Part shown: in pieces, positions 1 through 8,503 of the stretch
Layout of the letters: every line of letters starts with the position of its first letter
Position numbering within the stretch: the stretch's first letter is position 1
Source of the DNA: Halanaeroarchaeum sulfurireducens
Lineage (GTDB): Archaea > Halobacteriota > Halobacteria > Halobacteriales > Halobacteriaceae
Reading direction: 5' to 3'
NCBI RefSeq assembly: GCF_001011115.1
Contig: NZ_CP008874.1
Span: 744,001-808,000 of the forward strand
DNA length: 64,000 bases
Program-made: the position numbers and the translations under genes
Notes under the pieces: generated by a model
The model's database searches: none
The model's input: only the letters and a program-made list of their open reading frames with translations
What the model was told of the DNA's origin: nothing

Positions 1-2625
1 TACGAGGATGCCGACGTCTCCCTGGGCCGGGGCGTGACCGTCATTCACGGCCTGAACGGGAGTGGCAAATCGTCGCTGCTCGAGGCGATATTCTTCGCGC
101 TCTACGGGACGACGGGGCTCGACCGGACACTCGAGGAGGTGGTCACGATCGGGCAGGACGAGGCAGAGATCGAGCTCTGGTTCACCCACGACGGGGACGA
201 CTACCACCTCCGGCGCCGCGTCCGGGCTACCGGGGAGCGCGCCACGACCGCCGACTGCGTGCTCGACGGGCCGGCAGAGACCTTCGACGGCGTGAGAGAC
301 GTGGAGGACGCCGTCACGGGAATGCTGCGGATGGACGCAGAGGCGTTCGTCAACTCGGCGTTCGTGCGTCAGGGCGAGATCAACAAGCTCATCAACGCAA
401 CTCCCCGGTCCCGCCAGGAGATGATCGACCGCCTCTTGCAACTCGGCACGCTCGAAACCTATCGTGAGCGGGCCGCTGAGGCGAGATTAGGCGTCGAAAG
501 CGTCCTGGATCACTGGACGGGACGACTCGAATCACTGGACGACCAGATCGACGAGAAAGAAGACCGAGACCTCTTCGAAGTGCGATCGCGGTTGCAAAGC
601 GAGTTGAACGAAGTCCAAGCCGAGATCGAGCGCCTGGAGACGAACCGATCGGAGGCGGAATCCACGCTCACGGAGGCCGAGTCCGTTCTGGAGTCCTACG
701 AGGATGCCCAATCCGACCTCGAGGAGGTCAAAGAACGGATCACGTCGATCCGCGAGGCTATCGCGGAGACCGAAGCCGAGCGGGACGACCTCTCGGAGGC
801 GATCGCCGAGCACCGGGAGGCCATCGCGGATCTCGACGAGCGTATCGAGTCGCTCACGGGGACGACTATCCTGGAAGAGGCGACGGAAACGGCTGTCGCG
901 GACCGGCGGGCGTCCCTGGTCAGGGAACGCGAATCCCTTCAGGAGGAGATCGCGACGATCCGCGAAACGGTCACGGCGAACGAGCAGACCATCGAGCGGC
1001 TGCGCGAGAAGGCCGACGACCACGAAGAGCGCGCGGAGGCGAAACTCGAGGAGGCGTCGGCGCTGGAATCCGAAGCTGAGGAGGCGGCGGCCCGGGTCGA
1101 CGAACTCGAGTCACGCCTGTCATCGATACGGGAGGATATTGCGGCCCTCCGCGAACGATTCGAGGATGCCCCCGTCGACGTGGGGGAGGCCGACGAACTG
1201 GTGACGTCGGCCGAGGCCGAACTCGAAACCCTGGAAGCGGAACGGAGCGAGATCCGTGAATCACTGGCGTCGGCGCGTTCGCGCGTCGACGATGCGAGAG
1301 CCCTCATCGAGGAGGGGAAGTGCCCGGAGTGTGGCCAACCTGTCGAGGGATCGCCCCACGTCGAATCGCTGTCGGAGTACGAGACGACCGTGGCGGAACT
1401 TGAGGCCGATCTGTCCGATGTCGAGTCGGAAATCGAAGACGCCGAAGAACGTCTCGATACCGCCGAGTCCCTCGTGGAGGCCGAACGAACACTCGACCGC
1501 CTCGAGGGAGAGCGCGAGGACGTCGAATCGTTGCTCGAGGAGCGGCGCGCGGCCGTGGAGGAAAAACGGGAACGAGCCGCGTCGCTGCGCGAAACGGCGG
1601 ACGAGCTCGCGATCTCTGCCGCCGAAGCCCGCGACGAGGCTGCGGCCGCTCGAGGGGATATGATGGAAGCGCGCGAGTGCATCGGCTTGATGAACGACAG
1701 GCGCGAGCGCATACAGTCTACGATCGAAACCCTGGACGAGATCGACCAGGCGCTCGAACGACGGAGCGACCACGAGGAGGCGATCGAACGGGCGCGGGAC
1801 GAACGCGAATCGCTCGCCGACCGCAACGATGAGCGCCGCGACCACCTGGCCGCCGCGCGGGACCGAAAACAGGAACTGGAGGAATCGTTCGACGATACGC
1901 GCATCGAGGCGGCCAGGGAAAAACGAGAACGGGCGACGGACTACCTCGAGGAGGTCGAGGGTGAACTCGAGGAACTGACCGAACGGCGGGACAGCCTCCA
2001 GGGACAGGTTGGTGCCGTCGAGAACGCCATCCAGGAACTGGAATCGCTTCGTGAGGAACGCACATCGGTCGCAGAGCGGGTCGAAGCCCTCGAATCGCTC
2101 CTGCAGGAGGGACGCGACCTCGAAGAGGTGTATGGCGACCTGCGTGCGGAACTTCGCCAGCAGAACGTGGCCCGCCTCGAGCGCCTGCTCAACGAGACCT
2201 TCGAGTTGGTCTACCAGAACGACTCCTACGACCGGATCGAGTTGAACGGACAGTACGAGCTGACGGTCTATCAGAAAGACGGGGAGCCGCTCGAACCGGA
2301 GCAGCTCTCCGGTGGCGAACGGGCGCTGTTCAACCTTAGCCTGCGGACCGCGATCTACCGACTGTTGGCCGAGGGAATCGACGGTGCTGCCCCGATGCCA
2401 CCGCTCATCCTCGACGAACCGACGGTCTTCCTCGACTCCGGGCACGTTTCCCAGCTGGTGTCGTTGGTCGAATCGATGCGTCGGATCGGCGTCGAGCAGA
2501 TCATCGTGGTCAGTCACGACGAGGAACTGGTGGGCGCGGCCGACGACGTGATCCGGGTCGAGAAGGACGCGACCACGAACCGATCGTACGTCGAACGTGG
2601 TCGCCAACCGACCGACGGGACCTGA
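1..2625 (+). CDS. rad50: DNA double-strand break repair ATPase Rad50 (5' end outside window)
   Basis: Rad50 is the ABC/SMC-type ATPase of the Mre11-Rad50 complex that tethers and processes DNA double-strand breaks. The reading frame is open from base 1, so the true start lies upstream; about 10-20 residues are probably missing. Visible in order: Walker [10 protein letters not shown] (codons 17-25 of the window frame), a long acidic heptad-rich coiled coil, the zinc hook CPEC at codons 441-444 in the middle of the coil, a second coil, the signature LSGGERA and Walker B LILDEPT near the C-terminus, then the D-loop and a SHDEE switch. The size (more than 870 aa) fits the family. Mre11 is normally the upstream partner and should lie just outside. 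The gene ends flush against a convergent small gene. Identification is secure. Confidence 0.97.
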   Translation, partial: YEDADVSLGRGVTVIHGLNGSGKSSLLEAIFFALYGTTGLDRTLEEVVTIGQDEAEIELWFTHDGDDYHLRRRVRATGERATTADCVLDGPAETFDGVRDVEDAVTGMLRMDAEAFVNSAFVRQGEINKLINATPRSRQEMIDRLLQLGTLETYRERAAEARLGVESVLDHWTGRLESLDDQIDEKEDRDLFEVRSRLQSELNEVQAEIERLETNRSEAESTLTEAESVLESYEDAQSDLEEVKERITSIREAIAETEAERDDLSEAIAEHREAIADLDERIESLTGTTILEEATETAVADRRASLVRERESLQEEIATIRETVTANEQTIERLREKADDHEERAEAKLEEASALESEAEEAAARVDELESRLSSIREDIAALRERFEDAPVDVGEADELVTSAEAELETLEAERSEIRESLASARSRVDDARALIEEGKCPECGQPVEGSPHVESLSEYETTVAELEADLSDVESEIEDAEERLDTAESLVEAERTLDRLEGEREDVESLLEERRAAVEEKRERAASLRETADELAISAAEARDEAAAARGDMMEARECIGLMNDRRERIQSTIETLDEIDQALERRSDHEEAIERARDERESLADRNDERRDHLAAARDRKQELEESFDDTRIEAAREKRERATDYLEEVEGELEELTERRDSLQGQVGAVENAIQELESLREERTSVAERVEALESLLQEGRDLEEVYGDLRAELRQQNVARLERLLNETFELVYQNDSYDRIELNGQYELTVYQKDGEPLEPEQLSGGERALFNLSLRTAIYRLLAEGIDGAAPMPPLILDEPTVFLDSGHVSQLVSLVESMRRIGVEQIIVVSHDEELVGAADDVIRVEKDATTNRSYVERGRQPTDGT

Positions 2626-2889
2626 TCAGGCGGTCGCTTCGAAAACCTCGTGCCTGGAGCGGTATCGTCGGTAGGCGTCGGCCAGGACGACCGCACCGGC
2701 ACCGACGAGGACCGCCCCGGTACCGTATTGCCCCCGGAAGCCGGCGAGCATGAGGCCGAGACTGACGGCCAGGATGCCGGCGTTCAGGAGGATGACGATG
2801 GCCCAGAAGAGTTTCCGGACCTCGTCCTGTGGAACCGCCACGTCGTCCGCATCGTTTTCGTCGATCGATCGATCCCGTCCAAAGGGCAC
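2626..2889 (-). CDS. Small membrane protein, two predicted TM helices
   Basis: An 87-residue protein with an acidic N-terminal 25 residues (MPFGRDRSIDENDADD), then two hydrophobic segments (about residues 28-50 and 55-70) and a basic C-terminal tail beginning YRRYRSRHE. This suggests a hairpin of two transmembrane helices with a cytosolic tail. Its stop codon abuts the rad50 stop with no gap. I recognise it only as a haloarchaeal-type small conserved membrane protein of unknown function. It lies between rad50 and the small gene upstream of polB, on the opposite strand to both DNA-repair genes. No function can be inferred. Confidence 0.7.
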   Translation of the reverse strand: MPFGRDRSIDENDADDVAVPQDEVRKLFWAIVILLNAGILAVSLGLMLAGFRGQYGTGAVLVGAGAVVLADAYRRYRSRHEVFEATA

Positions 2890-2943
2890 GTAGACAGCTC
2901 CGTATCGCAGTTCGAAAAGGATTGTGGCTCGCCTGGTCTCCGC

Positions 2944-3117
2944 TCAGCGCAGTCGATCGATGCGCTTCGAGACGTCCGATTTGATCCACGCGAGCGGATT
3001 TCCCGTGTCGACAAGTATCAGGTCATCGTCGGACCGGTGGGCCTCAACTCGATCGATCGGTTCCGGCAACTCGGGCTCATCGTTCGGGCGTCCGTCGCCC
3101 CTCGCAGTGTCGTTCAC
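2944..3117 (-). CDS. Small acidic protein, DUF7331-like
   Basis: I place the start at a GTG (3117-3115) because a purine-rich GGAGAG sits about 8 bases before it; a longer in-frame ATG at 3198 would add an unlikely basic extension. The 57-residue product is hydrophilic and ends with the pattern DDLILVDTGNPLAWIKSD, which I associate with short haloarchaeal proteins annotated DUF7331 (recalled from memory, so moderate certainty). It has no signal or TM segment. It is divergent from the polymerase gene and shares the short intergenic region. Function unknown. Confidence 0.6.
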   Translation of the reverse strand: MNDTARGDGRPNDEPELPEPIDRVEAHRSDDDLILVDTGNPLAWIKSDVSKRIDRLR

Positions 3118-3198
3118 GGTAATTCTCTCCGAACTGTGGTATGTCAGGCCATGGTATAGGTCTTTCCGTGGCGCGGGGGTCCGAACCGTGACGGCCAT

Positions 3199-3205
3199 CT
3201 TTTAG
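3199..3205 (+). promoter_or_regulatory. TATA box of polB
   Basis: CTTTTAG centred about 28 bases before the ATG at 3230, the spacing expected for an archaeal TATA box driving a leaderless transcript. This supports the ATG rather than the upstream in-frame GTG at 3206, which lies inside the promoter. Confidence 0.55.
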
Positions 3206-3229
3206 GTGCGCAACCACAATGCGGTGGTA

Positions 3230-5908
3230 ATGAGCAATGCGGACCTCTCGACGTACGCCGAGACGGACGAGGGGAACTCGACGACGGACGAACGAACGGC
3301 AGAGGCGGCCGCGGTAGCGGGCGAAGGCGATCCGGTCGTCGACGAGATTCTGACCGCGGAGGCGGAGGCGTTACCGCCTGCGACGGAGACGGTCGACATC
3401 GCGGTCACGCAGGTCAACTACACCGTGGAGGCCACGGGGGACCGGGAGCGACCAGTCATCCACGTCTTCGGTCGCACTGCCGATGATGAGGCAAAACACG
3501 TCCGGGTCCACGGATTTCGACCGTATTTCTACGCCCCAACCGATTCGATCACCGAAGAGGACCTCTCCCGCGAGGGCCTGACCGGTAGCGAGGAGGGCTA
3601 CGAGAGTATTCGGGGCAAACCGCTTACGAAAATCTACGGCCGGACACCACGGGACGTCGGGAACGTGCGCGATTACTTCGAGCACTACGAGGCGGACATC
3701 CTCTTCCCGAATCGCTTCCTCATCGACAAGGACATCACGACCGGCATTCGGGTCCCCGATCGACGGGCGGACGACGGGGCCGTCTACGCCCACCATGCGG
3801 AGGTCGAGGCGGTCGAGGCGGACGCCGCCCTCCGGGTCAATACGTTCGACATCGAGGTCGACGACCGCTCCGGCTTCCCGGAGGACGGCGAGGAGCCGAT
3901 CGTCTGTCTGACGAGCCACGACAGTTACCGCGACGAGTATGTCGCGTGGCTCTACGAAGCCCCTAACGGGGAGGCCCCGTCGCCGACGGCCATCACGGAT
4001 CTGGACCTGCTCGACGGCGATCGGGAGATCGACGTCCGTGCCTTCGAGGAGGAGACGGCCATGCTGGATGCCTTCCTCGAATACGTTGGCGAGACGGACC
4101 CGGACGTCCTGACGGGCTGGAACTTCGCGGACTTCGACGCGCCCTACCTCCTCGACCGTCTCGAGATGCTCGGGATGGACCCCGAACGCCTCTCCCGCGT
4201 CGACGAGGTCTGGCGCAGCGACTGGCAGGGGCCGAACGTGAAGGGACGGGTCGTCTTCGATCTCCTGTATGGGTACCAGCGCACCCAGTTCTCCGAACTC
4301 GACTCCTACCGCCTCGACGCCGTGGCCGAGGAGGAACTCGGCGTCGGCAAGGAGCGCTACGCGGGCGACATCGGCACCCTCTGGGAAGACGACCCACAGC
4401 GACTCCTGGAGTACAACGTGCGCGACGTCGAACTGTGCGTCGAGATCGACAGGAAACAGGCTATCGTGGAATTCTGGCGCGAGGTCGCCGGCTTCGTCGG
4501 CTGTAAACTCGAGGACGCGACGACCCCGGGGGACGCTGTGGACATGTACGTCCTGCACAACGTGTACGGTGACTTCGTCCTGCCCTCCAAGGGGCAACAG
4601 GAGGGCGAGGCGTACGAGGGCGGGGCGGTCTTCGATCCGATAACGGGGGTCCGCGAGATGGTGACGGTCCTCGACCTCAAGTCGCTGTATCCCATGTGTA
4701 TGGTGACTGTCAACGCCTCCCCCGAGACCAAGGTCGATCCGGAATCGTACGATGGCCCCACCTATCGCGCCCCGAACGGGACGCACTTCCGGAAAGAGCC
4801 AGACGGCGTCATTCGGGCGATGGTCGACGAACTGCTGGCCGAACGCGAGGAGAAAAAGGCGATCCGCAACGAGTACGATCCCGACAGCGACGAGTACGAC
4901 GTCTACGACCGTCAACAGGCCGCCGTCAAGGTTATCATGAACAGCCTCTACGGCGTGCTGGGCTGGGAACGGTTCCGCCTCTACGACAAGGAGATGGGCG
5001 CGGCCGTCACGGCCACCGGTCGGGAGGTCATCGAGTTCACCGAAACCGCGGCGAACGAACGGGACAAACAGGTCATCTATGGCGACACCGACAGCGTCAT
5101 GTTGGAACTCGGACATGACGTCGACCGCGAGACGGCCATCGAGCAGTCCTTCGACATCGAGGAGTACATCAACGACGCCTACGACGACTTCGCGAGCGAT
5201 CGGTTGAACGCCGAGGAGCACCGCTTTCAGATCGAGTTCGAAAAGCTCTATCGACGATTCTTCCAGGCGGGGAAGAAAAAGCGCTACGCGGGCCACATCA
5301 TCTGGAAGGAGGGCAAGACGGTCGACGACGTCGACATCACGGGCTTCGAGTACAAACGCTCGGACATCGCGCCCATCACGAAGGACGTCCAGAAAACGGT
5401 CATCGAGCGCATCGTCAAGGAGGGCGACATCGAAGGGGTCAAAGACTACGTGCACGAGGTCATCGAGGACTTCCAGTCCGGCGAGGTCGACCTCGACGAC
5501 GTCGGCATTCCGGGTGGCATCGGGAAGCGACTGGACAACTACGAGACCGACACGGCCCAGGTGCGCGGAGCGAAGTACGCGAACACCCTCCTCGGGACGA
5601 ACTTCCAGCGTGGGAGCAAGCCCAAACGACTCTATCTCGAGAAGGTCCACCCCGAGTTTTTCCGTCGGATCGAGGCCGAACGACCCGACATTGCGGAAGA
5701 CCCGCTGTATCTCGATTTCAAGCGCGACCCGGACGTCATCTGCTATGAATACGCCGATCAGGTCCCCGACGAGTTCGAAATCGACTGGGAGAAGATGCTG
5801 GACAAGACGCTCAAAGGACCGATCGCCCGGGTTCTCGAGGCCCTCGACATCTCCTGGCAGGAGGTCAAGACCGGACAGACCCAGACCGGCCTCGGGAGTT
5901 ACATGTAA
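3230..5908 (+). CDS. polB: Family B DNA polymerase (PolB), intein-free
   Basis: A replicative family B DNA polymerase of 892 residues with 3'-5' exonuclease. Exonuclease motifs: ExoI DIEVD near residue 207, ExoII NFADFD near 298, ExoIII YNVRD near 395. Polymerase motifs: A DLKSLYP near 482, B KVIMNSLYG near 567, C YGDTDS near 617; all catalytic Asp residues are present. Motifs A, B and C are continuous, so none of the intein sites often occupied in haloarchaeal polB genes is filled. The start is placed at ATG 3230, 25-30 bases after a TATA box. The N-terminal 50 residues are acidic and of low complexity. It is monocistronic and followed by a short tandem-repeat tract. Confidence 0.97.
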   Translation: MSNADLSTYAETDEGNSTTDERTAEAAAVAGEGDPVVDEILTAEAEALPPATETVDIAVTQVNYTVEATGDRERPVIHVFGRTADDEAKHVRVHGFRPYFYAPTDSITEEDLSREGLTGSEEGYESIRGKPLTKIYGRTPRDVGNVRDYFEHYEADILFPNRFLIDKDITTGIRVPDRRADDGAVYAHHAEVEAVEADAALRVNTFDIEVDDRSGFPEDGEEPIVCLTSHDSYRDEYVAWLYEAPNGEAPSPTAITDLDLLDGDREIDVRAFEEETAMLDAFLEYVGETDPDVLTGWNFADFDAPYLLDRLEMLGMDPERLSRVDEVWRSDWQGPNVKGRVVFDLLYGYQRTQFSELDSYRLDAVAEEELGVGKERYAGDIGTLWEDDPQRLLEYNVRDVELCVEIDRKQAIVEFWREVAGFVGCKLEDATTPGDAVDMYVLHNVYGDFVLPSKGQQEGEAYEGGAVFDPITGVREMVTVLDLKSLYPMCMVTVNASPETKVDPESYDGPTYRAPNGTHFRKEPDGVIRAMVDELLAEREEKKAIRNEYDPDSDEYDVYDRQQAAVKVIMNSLYGVLGWERFRLYDKEMGAAVTATGREVIEFTETAANERDKQVIYGDTDSVMLELGHDVDRETAIEQSFDIEEYINDAYDDFASDRLNAEEHRFQIEFEKLYRRFFQAGKKKRYAGHIIWKEGKTVDDVDITGFEYKRSDIAPITKDVQKTVIERIVKEGDIEGVKDYVHEVIEDFQSGEVDLDDVGIPGGIGKRLDNYETDTAQVRGAKYANTLLGTNFQRGSKPKRLYLEKVHPEFFRRIEAERPDIAEDPLYLDFKRDPDVICYEYADQVPDEFEIDWEKMLDKTLKGPIARVLEALDISWQEVKTGQTQTGLGSYM

Positions 5909-5916
5909 TCGTTCGT

Positions 5917-5982
5917 GCTGATCGATGAAAACCGTCCCGTTGATCGACGGAATTTGCCCCGCTGATCGACGGAATCCGCCCC
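5917..5982. repeat. Three tandem copies of a 22-bp unit
   Basis: Exactly contiguous 22-base copies at 5917-5938, 5939-5960 and 5961-5982, consensus beginning GCTGATCGACGGAAT and ending GCCCC. Copies 2 and 3 differ at only 3 positions; copy 1 is more diverged. They lie just after the polB stop and before the promoter of the next gene. No spacers, so not CRISPR. Confidence 0.85.
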
Positions 5983-6028
5983 CGAACATTATGTCGACTG
6001 GGCAATAACTGTTCGACGGGATCGACCC

Positions 6029-6625
6029 ATGACAGCCAAGAGAATCCTCATGCTCGTCGGGGACTTTGCCGAGGACTACGAAACGATGGTTCCGTTTCAG
6101 GCACTCCAGATGGTCGGCCACGAGGTCGATGCAGTATGCCCGGAGAAGGAGGCCGGCAGCACGATCAAGACCGCCATCCACGACTCGCGGGGTGATCAGA
6201 CGTACATGGAATCGCGGGGTCACGACTTCGCGATCACCGCATCGCTCGAGGCCATCGATCCGGTCGACTACGACGCCCTCGTGGTCCCGGGCGGCCGGGC
6301 ACCGGAGTACCTTCGCACCGACGAGGAGGTGCTATTCACCGTCCGTCACTTCTTCGAGGCCGACAAACCGGTGGCCACGATCTGTCACGGGCCACAGATT
6401 CTCGCGGCTGCGGGCGTGCTCGACGGCTACGAAATCACGTCGTACCCTGCCGTGAGGCCCGAGGTCGAGGCCGCAGGCGGTACCTGGGTGGACGAGGTGA
6501 CAAGGGACAGAAATCTCGTGACCGCTCAGGCCTGGGTGGATCACCCCGAGTGGCTGGCCGAGTTTCTGGACCTGCTCGGGACGACCGTCGAGCACTCCTC
6601 CGATGGCCCATCGGTGGCGGACTGA
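6029..6625 (+). CDS. DJ-1/PfpI family protein
   Basis: A 198-residue class I glutamine-amidotransferase-fold protein of the DJ-1/PfpI superfamily, whose members act as glyoxalases/deglycases, stress proteins or peptidases. The nucleophile elbow ICHGPQ puts the reactive cysteine at residue 119 with the adjacent histidine. The conserved acidic residue is in AEDYE (E15), and the VVPGGRAPEYL segment precedes the elbow as in PfpI. The length is slightly above the 165-190 typical of PfpI because of an insert (about residues 50-65) and a short acidic tail. It has its own promoter region (AT-rich near 6003) and is monocistronic. The substrate cannot be told from sequence. Confidence 0.85.
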   Translation: MTAKRILMLVGDFAEDYETMVPFQALQMVGHEVDAVCPEKEAGSTIKTAIHDSRGDQTYMESRGHDFAITASLEAIDPVDYDALVVPGGRAPEYLRTDEEVLFTVRHFFEADKPVATICHGPQILAAAGVLDGYEITSYPAVRPEVEAAGGTWVDEVTRDRNLVTAQAWVDHPEWLAEFLDLLGTTVEHSSDGPSVAD

Positions 6626-6675
6626 GTGGTAGAGGCGCCGGTCGAGATCCTTTTGGAAGGTCGGCAGGCGGTCGG

Positions 6676-7419
6676 TCAGAAGAAGTCGAATTTGTCGCGC
6701 CGGTACAGGTCCATTTCGGAAACCATGGACTGGTCTTGCTCGACCGCGAAGACGACGGCGTCGGCGATTTCCTCCGGTTCGGTCACCTCGCCCGCCCCGA
6801 ATCGCTCTTCGAAGGCGGTGCCGTCTTCGGACCCGAACTCCGTGCGGACCTCGGAGGGATTGATCACCGTCACCGCTATATCGTCTGCGCCGACCGCCGC
6901 GGAGACGCTCTTCGCGAATCCGCGGGTCCACCACTTCGTGGCCGCGTAGACGGGGTTGAACGGTCTGGGGAACTTCCCGGCGAAACTCCCGATGAACACC
7001 AGGGTACCGGCCGTCTCCCGGAGGTGGGGAAGCGCCGCTCGAGTGGTAAAGAACATCCCGTCCGTGTTGACGGCCATCATTTCCCGATACTGGTCGGTCG
7101 AGAGGTCCTCGATGTTGCTACCGCGTGCGAGGCCGGCGTTGTTCACGAGGGCGTCCAGGCCGCCGAACACGTCGATGGTTCGTGAGAGTAGGGTTTCGAC
7201 GTCGCCCTCGTCCGTCACGTCCGTCGGGACGACCAGCGTCTCCACGTCGTGCACCGCCTCGGCGGTGGCGGCGACATCTTCGAGTCGATCCTCCCGTCGG
7301 GCGGCGAGGACGACGTTCGCCCCCGACGCCGCGAGCGTGCCGACGGTCGCGGCTCCGATGCCGGCCGACGCACCCGTGACGATGGCGGTATCCCCCTCTA
7401 GCGGTGTTCGCTCGGTCAT
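6676..7419 (-). CDS. Short-chain dehydrogenase/reductase (SDR)
   Basis: A classical SDR of 247 residues, an NAD(P)-dependent oxidoreductase with a Rossmann fold. Visible motifs: TGASAGIG cofactor loop near residue 15, NNAG near 90, catalytic Ser in IGSFAG near 143, and YAATK with Tyr and Lys near 156-160. An Arg-Arg (AARREDR) after beta-2 suggests a preference for NADP. The start is the ATG at 7419; an upstream extension to 7548 is basic, low quality and overlaps the sufC promoter region. It is convergent with the DJ-1 gene and divergent from sufC. Substrate unknown. Confidence 0.85.
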   Translation of the reverse strand: MTERTPLEGDTAIVTGASAGIGAATVGTLAASGANVVLAARREDRLEDVAATAEAVHDVETLVVPTDVTDEGDVETLLSRTIDVFGGLDALVNNAGLARGSNIEDLSTDQYREMMAVNTDGMFFTTRAALPHLRETAGTLVFIGSFAGKFPRPFNPVYAATKWWTRGFAKSVSAAVGADDIAVTVINPSEVRTEFGSEDGTAFEERFGAGEVTEPEEIADAVVFAVEQDQSMVSEMDLYRRDKFDFF

Positions 7420-7545
7420 ACCTGTCTCGAACCGCGTGTCTGCCTTGTGTTTTGCGATAGTATCTCCCGATTGGCCCTGCTTTCGATTGGTAAAACGGAA
7501 ATGATTTCTGGCGAAAAACAAAAACAGGACCGCCGGATGCGGAAG

Positions 7546-7552
7546 CATTAAA
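7546..7552 (+). promoter_or_regulatory. TATA box of the suf operon
   Basis: CATTAAA about 35-41 bases before the sufC ATG, predicting transcription start near 7575, inside the palindrome at 7570-7583. Confidence 0.45.
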
Positions 7553-7569
7553 CGTCGCTCGCCCCAGGT

Positions 7570-7583
7570 TTAGGATGACCTAA
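7570..7583. promoter_or_regulatory. DtxR/IdeR-type operator palindrome at the suf promoter
   Basis: A perfect inverted repeat TTAGG-ATGA-CCTAA (5-base arms, 4-base spacer) ending three bases before the sufC ATG and overlapping the predicted transcription start. The arms match the TTAGG/CCTAA half sites of the DtxR/IdeR operator consensus. A repressor bound here would block transcription. A metal-dependent regulator of this family is plausible because the Suf operon is commonly iron-controlled. The binding protein is inferred, not seen. Confidence 0.6.
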
Positions 7584-7586
7584 TCA

Positions 7587-8483
7587 ATGGCCACTTTAGA
7601 GCTCAAAAACGTCCACGCGACGGTCGAAGACGCGGACGAACAGATCCTCAACGGCGTCGATCTGGCCGTCTCGAGCGGCGAGATTCACGCCCTGATGGGT
7701 CCCAACGGGAGCGGCAAATCGACGACGGCCAAAGTCATCGCCGGCCATCCCGCGTACGACGTCACCGACGGCGAGGTCCGCCTCCACCTGGAGGACGGCG
7801 ACTTCGGCGACCTCGACATTCCCGAGGATGCCCGGACGTGGGACCTCCTCGATCTGGAACCGCACGAACGTGCCGCCCTCGGCATTTTTCTTGGCTTCCA
7901 GTATCCCGCAGAGATCGAGGGCGTCACGCTGACGAACTTTCTTCGCACCGCGCTCAACGCCACGATCGAGGAGCGTGACGCGCTCCTGTACGGCGACGAA
8001 GCCGAGGATGACGAGGAGGGGTACGATACCGACCCACGACAGGGGCTGCAGGACGACGGCGAGGTCGACGTCGCCGAGTTCCAGCAAATCCTCCAAGAGA
8101 AGATGGAGCTTCTGGACATGGACGCGGCGTTCGCCCAGCGGTACCTGAACTCTGGTTTCTCCGGCGGCGAGAAAAAACAGAACGAGGTCCTCCAGGCGGC
8201 GCTGCTGGAACCGGTCGTGGCCGTCCTCGACGAGATCGACTCGGGTCTCGACATCGACCGCTTACAGGACGTCTCCAAGGGGATCGAGGCCCTGCGGCAG
8301 GAACAGGACACCGGCATCCTCCAGATCACGCACTATCAGCGCATTCTGGATTACGTCGAACCCGATACGGTTCACATCATGCTCGACGGCAAGATCGTGA
8401 AGGAAGGGGACGCCAGCCTCGCGGAGAAACTCGAGGATCGGGGCTACGACTGGGTGCGCGAGGAAGTGTACGGTACCGCCTGA
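7587..8483 (+). CDS. sufC: Fe-S cluster assembly ATPase SufC
   Basis: The cytosolic ABC-type ATPase of the SufBCD scaffold that builds Fe-S clusters. Walker A GPNGSGKST is near residue 38, the signature SGGEKK near 192, Walker B VLDEIDSG near 212 and the switch THYQR near 249. At 298 residues it is about 45 longer than bacterial SufC because of an acidic insert (about residues 130-165, rich in Asp/Glu), which appears to be a haloarchaeal elaboration. First gene of sufCBD; the ATG follows a TATA box and a palindromic operator. No SufS, SufU or SufE is encoded nearby, as usual in archaea. Confidence 0.95.
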   Translation: MATLELKNVHATVEDADEQILNGVDLAVSSGEIHALMGPNGSGKSTTAKVIAGHPAYDVTDGEVRLHLEDGDFGDLDIPEDARTWDLLDLEPHERAALGIFLGFQYPAEIEGVTLTNFLRTALNATIEERDALLYGDEAEDDEEGYDTDPRQGLQDDGEVDVAEFQQILQEKMELLDMDAAFAQRYLNSGFSGGEKKQNEVLQAALLEPVVAVLDEIDSGLDIDRLQDVSKGIEALRQEQDTGILQITHYQRILDYVEPDTVHIMLDGKIVKEGDASLAEKLEDRGYDWVREEVYGTA

Positions 8484-8503
8484 TCAAGGGGACTAAGATA
8501 TAC

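Noticed and set aside
1261-2607. A 448-codon minus-strand frame within rad50
   Set aside because: Antisense shadow of the coiled-coil coding region.
4673-5095. Inteins in polB
   Set aside because: Motifs A, B and C are continuous and the protein has normal length.
5917-5982. CRISPR remnant
   Set aside because: Repeats are contiguous with no spacers.
3371-6223. A 950-codon open frame on the minus strand
   Set aside because: It is the antisense shadow of polB, produced by high GC; its product has no recognisable domain, while the plus strand has all polymerase motifs.
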